Assembly (NCBI GenBank): GCA_963755495.1
Contig: CAVWJS010000006.1
Location: forward strand, 310,001-374,000
Direction of reading: 5' to 3'
DNA from: Bog-473 sp963755495
Lineage (GTDB): Bacteria; Actinomycetota; Acidimicrobiia; Acidimicrobiales; RAAP-2
Length of the DNA: 64,000 bases
Shown: in pieces, positions 34,229 to 43,106 of the stretch
How positions within the stretch are numbered: position 1 is the first letter of the stretch
Layout of the letters: every line of letters starts with the position of its first letter
Program-made: the position numbers and the translations under genes
The notes under the pieces: model-generated
The model's database searches: none
What the model was told of the DNA's origin: nothing
The model's input: only the letters and a program-made list of their open reading frames with translations

Positions 34229-35300
34229 ACGCCATCCACCAGTTCGTTCCCGTCCTCCACGGCGGTGACGCGGTCGGTCGGCACACTCTGGGACTGCGCG
34301 ACGCCATTGTTGCCCGTGGTATCGAGAGCCGCATTTACGTCGACACGGTCGAGGAAGGAACCAGCGCGGAGACCTCGCCCGTGCTGGCGTATCCGGCCGA
34401 GGCGAAGGCCCATGACCTGTTGCTCTATCAATTCGCGACGGCCTCGCCCATGGCCGCTTGGCTGGCAGGCCGACGCGAAACGTTGATCGTCAACTACCAC
34501 AACATCACCCCGCCCGAGTTGCTGGCTGCATGGGATAACCACCTGGCGCTGGGCCAGCTTCGGGCCCAGGCCGAGCTCGGGTTGTTGGCGCACAGGACGG
34601 CACTCGCCGTGGCCGATTCGCACTACAACCGCGAGCACCTCGTGGCGGCTGGTTTCAAGGAGACAGCGGTCGTGCCACCATCGGCTGCACTCGGTTCAGC
34701 CGTCCTGGCGGCCGCTCGCCCTCGCGCGCCGCAGACCGCAGAGGGCAGGGGGCGCGCTGGCTCAGCGTCGGACGGATCGCCCCGAACAAGGCAATCGAGG
34801 ACACCATCGCGGCCCTGCTGGTGACGCGTCGGCAAAGCGATCCGGCCGCCACGCTCCTGATTATCGGCAAGCCGGCGACGACGTCGTACGTCGACGCCTT
34901 GCACCGCTATGTCGCTTCATTGGGCTTGAGCGATGCGGTCACGTTCGGCGGTCACGCCAGCGACGCCACCGTCGCCGCCGCGTACGCGCAGTGCGACGTT
35001 CTCGTCGTCACCTCAGTACATGAGGGGTACTGCGTGCCAGTGGTCGAAGCGATGTCGGTCGGCCTTCCCGTGGTGGCGTTTCGCCAAGGCGCGTTGCCTG
35101 AAGTCCTCGGAACGGCCGGGGTGCTGGTCGAATCCAAGGATCCCTACGCACTCTCCTCGACCATCGACCGCGTGGTGCGCGATGCCCCATTGCGTTCCCG
35201 GTTGGGCGACCTGGCGAAGCAGAGAATGGCGGAGTTGGACCTCGACACGGCCGCCGATCGCTTCGTCACGTTGCTCTGTGCCGTCCAGGATCAAGGCTGA
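34225..35300 (+). pseudogene. Glycosyltransferase family 4-like protein, one frameshift
   Basis: From GTG 34225 the frame reads VNAIHQFVPVLHGGDAVGRHTLGLRD and YHNITPPELLAAWDN, then loses sense after about 34735. The donor domain continues in another frame as GARWLSVGRIAPNKAIEDTIAALL, VLVVTSVHEGYCVPVVEAMSVGLPVV and LPEVLGTAGVLV to the TGA at 35298-35300. A single missing G in the GGGGG run near 34750 would restore one frame of about 358 residues, equal to the downstream paralogue. A homopolymer sequencing error is likely. It overlaps the upstream methyltransferase-like gene and the next glycosyltransferase. Confidence 0.85.
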
Positions 35301-36358
35301 TGAGCGGGATTCACCAATTCGTTCCCATGCTGCATCGGGGCGATGCGGTGGGTCGCCATACCATGCGCCTGCGCGATCTGTTGGTGGCCCGCGGGATCGA
35401 GTCCCGTATTTATGTGGAGCTCATCGATCCAGAGACGGCAGACGAGGTTGCACTGGCGTCGACGTACCCTGGCCTCAGCCAACCGGGCGACGTGCTGATG
35501 TACCAGTTCGCCACCGCATCGGATCTGGCTCCGTGGTTGGCCGGGCGCGAGGAGACGCTCGTGGTGAACTATCACAACATCACGCCACCGGAGCTCTTCG
35601 CGGCGTGGGACAACCGGTTGGCGCGCCACCAGGTCCGCGCCCGCGCCGAGCTCGACCTTCTGTCTTCTCGCGCCGCATTGGGCATTGCCGACTCCAACTT
35701 CAACCGGCGGGATCTCGAAGGTGCGGGATACCGGGTGACCGCGGTCGTTCCTCCCCTCGCGGGCCTGGCGTGGCAAGACGGAGCGACTGGACCGGTAAGG
35801 AAGACCCCGGAAAGCGGAGCTCGCTGGCTGAGTGTTGGACGCGTCGCCCCGAACAAGGTCATTGAGGACATCGTGATGGCCCTTCTCGTGGCGCGTTCGG
35901 CGTACGACGCCGACGCTCTGCTCGAAGTAGTTGGTAAGCCGGTCCTCGCGTCCTATGCGCACGCGTTGCAACGGTTCGTGCGTGACCTCGGCCTGGACGA
36001 GGCGGTTACCTTCACGGGTTACGCCAGCGACGCTGACCTGGCGGCGGCGTACGCACGAGCCGACGTGCTGGTCGTGGCGTCGGGGCATGAGGGATTCTGC
36101 GTGCCGCTCGTCGAAGCGATGTCGATGGGATTGCCAATCGTTGTTTCCCGCGCCGGCGCCTTGCCGGAAATCGTCGGCGAGGCCGGCGTCGTGACCGATA
36201 CGGAAGATCCTTGGGTGCTGGCGAGCACCATCACCGAGTTGTTGGGCGACGCGGCGCGCTGCTTCGCTTTGGCCGAGTGTGGTCGTGCGCAGCTCGATGT
36301 GCTCGGTCTCGACACTGCCGGCGATCGTTTGGTCGACCTGGTCTGTGGGCTCAGATGA
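35300..36358 (+). CDS. Glycosyltransferase family 4-like protein
   Basis: An intact 352-residue GT-B transferase, a close paralogue of the frameshifted gene just upstream. GIHQFVPMLHRGDAVGRHTMRLRDLLVARGIESRIYV, NYHNITPPELFAAWDN, ARWLSVGRVAPNKVIEDIVMALL and VVASGHEGFCVPLVEAMSMGLP are shared with it. ATG 35300 overlaps the previous stop (TGATG). Its 3' end overlaps the convergent glycosyltransferase by eight bases. Tandem duplication of this gene is the simplest explanation. Confidence 0.93.
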   Translation: MSGIHQFVPMLHRGDAVGRHTMRLRDLLVARGIESRIYVELIDPETADEVALASTYPGLSQPGDVLMYQFATASDLAPWLAGREETLVVNYHNITPPELFAAWDNRLARHQVRARAELDLLSSRAALGIADSNFNRRDLEGAGYRVTAVVPPLAGLAWQDGATGPVRKTPESGARWLSVGRVAPNKVIEDIVMALLVARSAYDADALLEVVGKPVLASYAHALQRFVRDLGLDEAVTFTGYASDADLAAAYARADVLVVASGHEGFCVPLVEAMSMGLPIVVSRAGALPEIVGEAGVVTDTEDPWVLASTITELLGDAARCFALAECGRAQLDVLGLDTAGDRLVDLVCGLR

Positions 36359-37430
36359 GGATCGCCTCTTGCACCAGGGCCACGAAACGTCGTTGCGAGT
36401 CGGGCAGGCTGAACCCTGCAGCGCGGGCGAGCCCCGCAGTGGAAAGATGTTGGCGCAGGGCCGGATCAGACAGGACCCTCGCCACCGCTGAGGCGAAATG
36501 CACCGGTGATTTGTCGGGGAGCAGCAAGCCGGCACCCGCCACGGTCTCTGGCACCGCGGTTACCCCGTAGGCCACGATCGGAACCCCGTGGCCCATGGCC
36601 TCGGCCAGAGGAACGCAGAAGCCCTCATGGTCAGAGGCGCACACGAAAACGTCGGCCGACTGCAAATATGCCTCGAGTTCGGCTTCACTGACGGATCCGG
36701 CGAAGTTGACGACATCGGTCAGGCCGAGGTCGTCGATGAAGGAGCGCAGTGCGGGCTCGTAGGTTTCTCCCAGTGGCGAGCCCACCAGGTGCAGGCGGGC
36801 CGCTGGGTCGTAGAGACGGCGGAGCACGGCGAGCATCTTGACGAGGTCGTGCGGCGCCTTGTGCGGGGAGACCTTGCCCACGAAGAGAAGGTCGGCTCCT
36901 CCCGTCGCCGTCTTGTGCCGGGCCAGCTCTGCCATCAGCGCCGGGTCAGGTTCCTCGCTCTTGGTATGCATGTCGATGAGGAGCGGGACCACCGCGGTGT
37001 GGTCGTAGCCCAGCTCATGGAGCTCCGACTCGTTGAAGGCCGAGTCCGCCACGGCGAAGCGGCTTTGCGGCGCCAGCCGGGCCAATTGCGTGCGTCCCAA
37101 GGCGACCTCGTAGCCCACGTTGGGCTCCCAGTCGCGCAACAGGTGCGCCGGCGTGATGTTGTGGTAGTTCACCAACTTGGGTTCGGGCCGTGCCGCGAGA
37201 ATGTCGTACACCGGGCTGCCGATGGAGGACTGGTAGAGCAACCACCGGTCGCGCCCGGCGCGGCCGAGCTCGGTTACCGGACGGCCCTCGTGCTGCACGT
37301 CGGCTGTGAAGCTGCCGTAGAAGATGTCCGAGTCGATGCCGGCCTGACGTAGGCCATCACGCAGGTTGATGGTGTGGACACCTATGGCGTCCCGACTGGC
37401 CAGCGAAGGAATGACCTGGTCAAGACGCAC
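36351..37430 (-). CDS. Glycosyltransferase family 4-like protein
   Basis: A 359-residue GT-B transferase on the opposite strand. RLDQVIPSLASRDAIGVHTINLRDGLRQAGIDSDIFYG and NYHNITPAHLLRDWEP mark it as a member of the same HQFVP-like set, and the donor domain has ADLLFVGKVSPHKAPHDLVKML, VFVCASDHEGFCVPLAEAMGHGVPIV and AVPETVAGAGLLL. I start at GTG 37428-37430, where the homology begins; the frame stays open to 37826 but crosses the divergent SpoIID gene. No ribosome site is obvious, so the mRNA may be leaderless. Confidence 0.9.
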   Translation of the reverse strand: MRLDQVIPSLASRDAIGVHTINLRDGLRQAGIDSDIFYGSFTADVQHEGRPVTELGRAGRDRWLLYQSSIGSPVYDILAARPEPKLVNYHNITPAHLLRDWEPNVGYEVALGRTQLARLAPQSRFAVADSAFNESELHELGYDHTAVVPLLIDMHTKSEEPDPALMAELARHKTATGGADLLFVGKVSPHKAPHDLVKMLAVLRRLYDPAARLHLVGSPLGETYEPALRSFIDDLGLTDVVNFAGSVSEAELEAYLQSADVFVCASDHEGFCVPLAEAMGHGVPIVAYGVTAVPETVAGAGLLLPDKSPVHFASAVARVLSDPALRQHLSTAGLARAAGFSLPDSQRRFVALVQEAILI

Positions 37431-37517
37431 GGGCGTGCAGTGTACCGGTGCCCGCGTGCTACCCGGGTTACGGGAGGGGTACACAATCGCGCGAGGTCGC
37501 CCCGGTAGTGTTTCACC

Positions 37518-39641
37518 ATGGTGATGGGCATTTCCGTTCGTGCGCGCCCGTACGTCCCCCGCCACTCCAGGCCCACTCGGTGCAGGCCCGGCCGTCGGGC
37601 GTGGGCTGCCTGCAGTGCCACCTTGCTCGCGCTGGTCACCGTTGTTCTGTTCGGGGTTGAGGTGGCACCGGCGACGCCGGCGGCAGCCGATACGCCCTCG
37701 AGCATCACGCTGGTGGGCCACGGGTACGGTCACGGCATCGGCATGGGCCAGTGGGGGTCGCTGGGGTATGCCCTCGGTGCCGACGCCGGGGCGGGGAACT
37801 TCACCTACAGCCAGATCCTCACGCACTTCTACGGCAACACTTCACTGCAGACGCTGGGCACCGCTCCCGCTCCCGCCTCGCTCAACGGAGGCAATGTCCT
37901 GGTGGCCATGACCGAGAACAACGGCATCGACCTCATCGCCACGGCCGCCTCGGGCACGTTGAGCGCCACCGGAGTAAACGGACCGGCTCCGGCGGTGCTC
38001 TTCCACCTCGTCGGGCCAGGCTCGCTCTATGAGGTCTTCACCGGTCCGGGTTGCGCCGGCCCATGGACCTTGGCCACCGGCAATGTCACCGAGCCCACGG
38101 CGGTCGCCACCAATGGCGGGCCGGTGGATCTGTGCCAGCCGGGCCCGAGTATTGAGCTGCATGGATCGCTCACGGCACTGGCCAACTCAGCCGGCCAGGC
38201 CCGGACGGTCAATACCGTCCCGTTGGAGCAGTACGTGGCCGATGTCGCGCCGGCCGAGTCGCCGTCGAGCTGGTCCACCCTGGGTGGGGCGGGTCCCCAG
38301 GGCCAGGCCTGGGGCTTCCAGCAGTCCGAGGCCCAGAGCGTGGCGGTGCGCTCGTATGTCGAGGCGGGCCCGCTCAGTTACGGCGGCTATGCCGACACCT
38401 GCGACCAGACATGTCAGTCGTACCCGGGGATGAAGTACGAGACGGCCACTTCCGTGCTCGCCGCGCAAGATACGGCGGGCCAGGTCATGGTGACCAATGG
38501 CACCTCCACGGTGGCCACGACCCAATACTCCTCTTCGTCGGGCGGCTACTCGACCGGTGCGCAGTTCCCGGCCGTCGTCGACGCCGGTGACGCCATCTGC
38601 ATCAGCGCCTCGGTGTGCAACGCCAACCACAGCTGGACCGTCACGCTCTCCGCCACCTCCCTCAATGCCGCGTACCCGTCGATCGGCACGTTCACCTCGC
38701 TCGTGGTGACCTCGCGCAACGGGTTGGGCGACCTCGGGGGTCGGGTGAACCAGCTGACCGTGACCGGCACCGGCGGTGCGGTCTCGGTCACCGGGTCGGC
38801 ATTCGCCGGCGCCCTCGATCTGAAGTCGGACTGGTTCAGCCTCGGCGACCAACCCAGTGGCGGGGTGGGGGGCTACTGGATTGATGACGCCAAGGGCGGC
38901 GTGTACAGCTTCGGCAGCGCGCCGTTCTACGGCAGCGCCGGCAACCTCGTGCTCAACAGACCGATCGTGGGTATGGCCGCTACCCCCGACGACGGGGGCT
39001 ACTGGCTGGTGGCTTCCGACGGCGGCATCTTCACCTTTGGCGACGCCGGGTTCTACGGCAGCACCGGCAACCTCGTGCTCAACAAACCGATCGTCGGCAT
39101 GGCCGCTACCCCCGACGGCAAGGGTTACTGGCTGGTGGCATCCGACGGCGGCATCTTCACCTTTGGCGACGCCGGGTTCTCCGGCAGCACCGGCAACCTC
39201 GTGCTGAACAAACCGATCGTCGGCATGGTGCCGACACACGACGGCCGGGGCTACTGGCTGGTGGCGTCCGACGGCGGCATCTTCAGTTTCGGCGACACCA
39301 CGTTCTACGGCTCGCTTGGTGCGTCGCCCCCCAGCTCGCCCGTGGTTGACGTCGCCCCATCGTCGGGTGGCACCGGGTACTGGATGCTCGAGGCCAACGG
39401 GACGGTCCAGGGCTTCGGGAGCGCACCCAACCTGGCGCCTGCGGCGAGCTCGCCCATGATCACCTCGGCGAAGAGCTCGATGACGTCCCTTATCCCGTCT
39501 GCCGATGGCCTGGGTTACACGCTCGTCGACAGCTCGGGACAGGCCTTCAGCTTCGGCGACGCGCCCTATTTCGGCGACGTTGCCTCCACGGTGCCCGGCT
39601 ACTCGGGACGCGTGGTGGGGATCGCCGCCAGTCCTGGCTGA
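37518..39641 (+). CDS. Secreted SpoIID/LytB-domain protein with GYWLVASDGG repeats
   Basis: A 707-residue exported protein. The signal region is basic then hydrophobic (AACSATLLALVTVVLFGV, ending near AAADT). The SpoIID-like domain runs from about residue 60 to 430: GHGYGHGIGMGQWGSLGYA (a hallmark), VPLEQYVADVAPAESPSSW, AEAQSVAVRSY-like SEAQSVAVRSYV, and TQYSSSSGGYS. SpoIID proteins cleave denuded peptidoglycan strands in spore formers, but non-sporulating actinobacteria have relatives of unknown role. From residue 452 follow 42-residue repeats GYW-VASDGGIFTFGDAGFYGS, probably a beta-propeller-like cell-wall or glycan-binding module. Its end overlaps the convergent HAD gene by 43 bases. Confidence 0.9.
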   Translation: MVMGISVRARPYVPRHSRPTRCRPGRRAWAACSATLLALVTVVLFGVEVAPATPAAADTPSSITLVGHGYGHGIGMGQWGSLGYALGADAGAGNFTYSQILTHFYGNTSLQTLGTAPAPASLNGGNVLVAMTENNGIDLIATAASGTLSATGVNGPAPAVLFHLVGPGSLYEVFTGPGCAGPWTLATGNVTEPTAVATNGGPVDLCQPGPSIELHGSLTALANSAGQARTVNTVPLEQYVADVAPAESPSSWSTLGGAGPQGQAWGFQQSEAQSVAVRSYVEAGPLSYGGYADTCDQTCQSYPGMKYETATSVLAAQDTAGQVMVTNGTSTVATTQYSSSSGGYSTGAQFPAVVDAGDAICISASVCNANHSWTVTLSATSLNAAYPSIGTFTSLVVTSRNGLGDLGGRVNQLTVTGTGGAVSVTGSAFAGALDLKSDWFSLGDQPSGGVGGYWIDDAKGGVYSFGSAPFYGSAGNLVLNRPIVGMAATPDDGGYWLVASDGGIFTFGDAGFYGSTGNLVLNKPIVGMAATPDGKGYWLVASDGGIFTFGDAGFSGSTGNLVLNKPIVGMVPTHDGRGYWLVASDGGIFSFGDTTFYGSLGASPPSSPVVDVAPSSGGTGYWMLEANGTVQGFGSAPNLAPAASSPMITSAKSSMTSLIPSADGLGYTLVDSSGQAFSFGDAPYFGDVASTVPGYSGRVVGIAASPG
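38871..39374. repeat. 126-bp tandem coding repeats
   Basis: Four 126-base units start at 38871, 38997, 39123 and 39249. Units 2 and 3 are nearly identical at the DNA level, unit 1 and 4 are diverged, and degenerate units continue to the gene end. They encode the 42-residue repeats of the SpoIID-domain protein. Confidence 0.85.
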
Positions 39642-40411
39642 GTTCGGCTGTCCAATTCCCTGGCCGCGTCGGATTCCCTGATGACGTCGGCCAGGCGGGG
39701 GAACCTTCGCAGGCGTCCGAGAGGTCCCAGCAACCCGGCATCGATGCCGTGATCAGCGGCCCGCAGCAGACGAAGGTCGCCGCGGCTGTTCCCGTAAGCC
39801 CAGAGTTCCGGCTGGTCGTCACCTCCGCCGAGCAATCCGTGCGACCGCAGATGGACCACGAGCCGGGCGTACTTCTCTGCGCCGCGACAGTTCTGCCCCT
39901 CGTAGCCTCCGGTCAGGAGACCGCCCCCGCCGACAGCCAGTCTGGTGGCCAGCACGCCGTCGACACCGAGGATCTCTCCGGCGCGCTGCACGTAGCACTC
40001 CGGAGAAGCGGACACGATAACCACGTGGTGCCCCTGGCTCTGATGCCATTGCAGGCGCCGGCGGGCATCGTGGCGCAGCCGCCGCGTCAGATGCTGCTCG
40101 GCGAACGTCGCGGCCCGCTCGTTGACCAGGTCGCTCGGGAGACCTCCGAGCAGCCGGGTAAAGAGTCGCTGCTTGAGGTCGTCAGCCGCTGTCCCGCCTA
40201 CCAAGGCGGCGCGCAACAGCTTGGGCGAGAGCTCGACGACAGCGCGTAGCACGGGCCCCCAGCCACGCAACGAGACGAGAAAGGGAAAGACGCTCCCGCC
40301 GCTGGTCAGCGTGCCGTCGAAATCGAAAGCAGCCACCGTCGTCGAGGGTGTGCTCAATGGCCCGGGTGCGGGTGCCACGGGTTGGGAAGGCTGACTGGTC
40401 ACCGGGTCCAT
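39599..40411 (-). CDS. HAD-IB family hydrolase (SerB-like phosphatase)
   Basis: A 270-residue HAD phosphatase. AAFDFDGTLTSGGSVFPFL carries the DxDGT nucleophile loop, VVIVSASPECYVQRAGEILGVDGVLATRL is motif II, and ELWAYGNSRGDLRLLRAADHG is motif IV with the conserved Gly-Asn-Ser and Asp. This subgroup (HAD-IB) includes phosphoserine phosphatase and lysophosphatidic-type phosphatases; the substrate is not resolved. The first 20 residues are Pro-rich. It overlaps the SpoIID gene tail to tail by 43 bases. Confidence 0.9.
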   Translation of the reverse strand: MDPVTSQPSQPVAPAPGPLSTPSTTVAAFDFDGTLTSGGSVFPFLVSLRGWGPVLRAVVELSPKLLRAALVGGTAADDLKQRLFTRLLGGLPSDLVNERAATFAEQHLTRRLRHDARRRLQWHQSQGHHVVIVSASPECYVQRAGEILGVDGVLATRLAVGGGGLLTGGYEGQNCRGAEKYARLVVHLRSHGLLGGGDDQPELWAYGNSRGDLRLLRAADHGIDAGLLGPLGRLRRFPRLADVIRESDAARELDSRTQPGLAAIPTTRPE

Positions 40412-40592
40412 TGTCGCATGACCGACCTGCTCATCAGCCCACCTGCGCCTCCCGCCCCCTTTCGACTTTCCCGCCTACAAACCTCAATCGCCTTAAATCG
40501 CTCTAAAGCTGACTAACCCGGTCGACAATTGGAGGAAGACCCGGTAAGCTCTCGTGCTCGACAACCTCGCGCCAGACCTACAGGAGGCTCAC

Positions 40593-41228
40593 ATGGCAGT
40601 TCGACTCGGCGACACCGCTCCCGATTTCACCGCTGATACGACCGAAGGCACCATCAATTTCCACGAATGGCTTGGTGACAGCTGGGGGGTTCTGTTCTCG
40701 CACCCCAAGGACTTCACACCGGTCTGCACAACCGAGTTGGGCGCCTTCTCCAAGGCCAAGCCCGAATTCGACAAGCGCAACGCCAAGCTCATCGGACTCT
40801 CGGTGGACTCCGTGCAGTCTCACAAGGGTTGGGCGGGAGACATCGAGGAGACCCAGGGCTCCGCGCTGGCCTTCCCGCTTATCGGCGACGAGGACCGTAA
40901 GGTGGCCGACCTCTACGACATGATCCACCCCAACGCCAACGACACCCTTACGGTGCGCTCGGTCTTCATCATCGGACCGGACAAGAAGGTCAAGCTGACC
41001 CTGACTTACCCGGCCTCCACCGGCCGCAATGTCGAGGAGATCCTCCGGGTCCTCGACTCACTGCAGTTGACGGCTGACTACAAGGTGGCGACGCCCGTGA
41101 ACTGGACCGACGGTCAGGACGTCATCATCGTCCCCGCCCTGAGTGACGACGAGGCCAAGGAGCGGTTCCCCAAGGGTTGGAAGGCCCTCAAGCCTTACCT
41201 CCGCGTGACACCTCAGCCGAACCGCTGA
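40593..41228 (+). CDS. 1-Cys peroxiredoxin (Prx6 type)
   Basis: A 211-residue thiol peroxidase. MAVRLGDTAPDFTADTTEGTINFHEWLGDSWGVLFSHPKDFTPVCTTELG contains the peroxidatic Cys in PVCTTE, and the C-terminal extension (VATPVNWTDGQDVIIVPALSDDEAKERFPKGWKALKPYLRVTPQP) is diagnostic of the Prx6 subfamily. ATG 40593 has GGAGG nine bases upstream; an upstream frame to 40554 lacks this. It reduces peroxides in the cytoplasm. Two hairpins follow the stop. Confidence 0.95.
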   Translation: MAVRLGDTAPDFTADTTEGTINFHEWLGDSWGVLFSHPKDFTPVCTTELGAFSKAKPEFDKRNAKLIGLSVDSVQSHKGWAGDIEETQGSALAFPLIGDEDRKVADLYDMIHPNANDTLTVRSVFIIGPDKKVKLTLTYPASTGRNVEEILRVLDSLQLTADYKVATPVNWTDGQDVIIVPALSDDEAKERFPKGWKALKPYLRVTPQPNR

Positions 41229-41234
41229 CAGCCC

Positions 41235-41253
41235 GGGGGCGGCGTACGCCCCC
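41235..41253. terminator. Hairpin after the peroxiredoxin gene
   Basis: GGGGGCG / CGCCCCC seven-base stem with a five-base loop, seven bases after the stop codon. A candidate terminator or mRNA-stabilising stem. No T-run follows. Confidence 0.45.
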
Positions 41254-41277
41254 TGCGGCTGACCGCCTCACTCAAAT

Positions 41278-41311
41278 GACAGTGCCCGTCCTTTCGAGGG
41301 CGGGCACTGTC
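41278..41311. terminator. Bidirectional terminator hairpin between convergent genes
   Basis: A 15-base stem (GACAGTGCCCGTCCT / AGGGCGGGCACTGTC, one G-T pair) with a TTCG tetraloop. It lies between the peroxiredoxin gene and the convergent acyl-CoA ligase, whose stop codon lies at its edge. It probably terminates both. Confidence 0.7.
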
Positions 41312-43106
41312 ACGTTGATGTGCGTGGTGCGCCGAGCAGCTCGTCGCGTAGCTGACGCTTGAGCACCTTGCCCGCCGGGTTGCGGGGGAGTGGTTCGTGG
41401 CGGAACCAGACGTGGGTGGGAACCATGAAGGCGGCCAGGCGATTTCGCACGTGGAGGGAGAGCTCTTCGGCTCCTACCTTGGCTCCCGGCCGTAGCACCA
41501 CAACGGCACCGACCTCTTCACCCAATGTCGGCTCGGGAACGCCGATCACGGCGCAGTCGGCAACGGCGGGATGTTCAAAGAGGGCGGCTTCCACCTGGAC
41601 CGAGTAGATGTTTTCCCCGCCCCGGATGATCATGTCCTTGGCCCGGTCGACGATGTAGATGAAGTTCTCCGTATCGAGCCGGGCGATGTCGCCGGAATGG
41701 AGCCACCCCTTGGTGAAGACCTCGGCCGTTTCCAGCGGGCGATTCCAGTAGCCACGGACGACATGAGGGCCCTTGATCCAGAGCTCGCCCCGGACATCGG
41801 GGCCTCGGGGGATGGAGTCGTCGGGCTCGTCACCCGCGAAGTCTTCGGGCACGATGGCCACGTCGCTCACCGGAACCGGTGGTCCGACGCTGTCGGGCTT
41901 GGCGACGTAGTCGCCGCCCGAGTTCATGGAGGTGGCCGCCGACGTCTCGGTGAGGCCATAGCCGTTGGAAGGCTGCCCGATGGGCCAGGCCTCATGGATG
42001 CGCCGAACGAGATCGGGTGGCGCCGGGGCGCCGCCATAGGAAACGCTCCGGATGGAGGAAGTGTCGTACTGGGCGAATCGCGGGAAGTCGAGTACCTGCA
42101 TGACCATCGACGGCACACCGCCGAACGAGCTCACTCGCTCACGAGCGATCAACTCGAGGGCGCGCTCGGGATCGAAGTGGTGCATCATGACGAGCCTTCC
42201 GCCGGCACCGAGGTTCCCGACCATGATGGAGTGGCAGCCGGTGGCATGGAAGAGCGGGACCGACAGCAGCATGGAGCGCTGCTCTTTCGCAGAGAGATCG
42301 ACGAGCGACGCACCGAATCGAAGTTGCGTGCGAGTGTTGAGGAACAGGAGGCTCATCAGGTTCGTACACATGTTGCGATGCGAGCCAACGGCGCCCTTGG
42401 GGCGACCCGTTGTGCCCGACGTGTAGAAGATGGTGACATCATCGTCCGGATCGATCGTGACATCGGGAGGCAGGGCGTTGGCATCCGCCCCCCCGAGCGC
42501 CAGTGCGAAGGGCCATTCGTCCACCGGCGCCGATCCTTGCGGCGCGTAGCGGATCGTCGGGGCACCGGTTGCGGTGCGGTGCTCGTCGGTCACGATCAGG
42601 GTGGTGAAGTCACTGAGCCCCCCGAGGAATGGTCGGATGTTCCCGGCTCGTTCTGTGTCGACGAACGCCAGCTTCGAGCCTGAGTCCTCCAACCCGTAAC
42701 GCAGCTCCTCTCCCGACCACCACGCGTTGAGGGGGACGACGATGGCCCCGGTCAAAGCGATGGCCCAGAAGGCCATGACCCATTCGGGCAGATTCCGCAT
42801 GGCGATGGCGACGCGGTCACCAGGGGCGATCGAGAACTCGTCAATCAGCCGGTGGGCCAGTGTGCACGCAATCCGGTAGTGCTCGGCGAAGCTTGTGCGT
42901 TCGTCCTCATAGACGAGGAATGTGGCGTCTCCGTGGCCGAGTGAGAGATCGAGTACTGTCCGCAGCGTTTGTGGCGCGTGCTTCCACGTACGGGTGGGAA
43001 GGCCGCGGATATCCTGCATCTCCATCTCGAACAACTGACCGGGAGCGGTGAGGAGGGCGTCCGTCTCGGCGACTGATGGAGTCGGTGCGACGCCCTCAGT
43101 CGTCAC
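41310..43106 (-). CDS. AMP-dependent acyl-CoA synthetase/ligase
   Basis: A 598-residue adenylate-forming enzyme that activates a carboxylic or fatty acid to its CoA ester. DDDVTIFYTSGTTGRPKGAVGSH is the AMP-binding P-loop, VPLFHATGCHSIM and NGYGLTETSAATSMNSGG follow, KGWLHSGDIARLDTENFIYIVDRAKDMIIRGGENI holds the hinge, and the catalytic Lys lies in NPAGKVLKRQLR near the end. All core motifs are intact. Substrate is unknown; the nearby WS/DGAT acyltransferase suggests long-chain acyl-CoA. Its start overlaps orn by 11 bases in a different frame, so the two are co-transcribed. Confidence 0.95.
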   Translation of the reverse strand: MTTEGVAPTPSVAETDALLTAPGQLFEMEMQDIRGLPTRTWKHAPQTLRTVLDLSLGHGDATFLVYEDERTSFAEHYRIACTLAHRLIDEFSIAPGDRVAIAMRNLPEWVMAFWAIALTGAIVVPLNAWWSGEELRYGLEDSGSKLAFVDTERAGNIRPFLGGLSDFTTLIVTDEHRTATGAPTIRYAPQGSAPVDEWPFALALGGADANALPPDVTIDPDDDVTIFYTSGTTGRPKGAVGSHRNMCTNLMSLLFLNTRTQLRFGASLVDLSAKEQRSMLLSVPLFHATGCHSIMVGNLGAGGRLVMMHHFDPERALELIARERVSSFGGVPSMVMQVLDFPRFAQYDTSSIRSVSYGGAPAPPDLVRRIHEAWPIGQPSNGYGLTETSAATSMNSGGDYVAKPDSVGPPVPVSDVAIVPEDFAGDEPDDSIPRGPDVRGELWIKGPHVVRGYWNRPLETAEVFTKGWLHSGDIARLDTENFIYIVDRAKDMIIRGGENIYSVQVEAALFEHPAVADCAVIGVPEPTLGEEVGAVVVLRPGAKVGAEELSLHVRNRLAAFMVPTHVWFRHEPLPRNPAGKVLKRQLRDELLGAPRTST

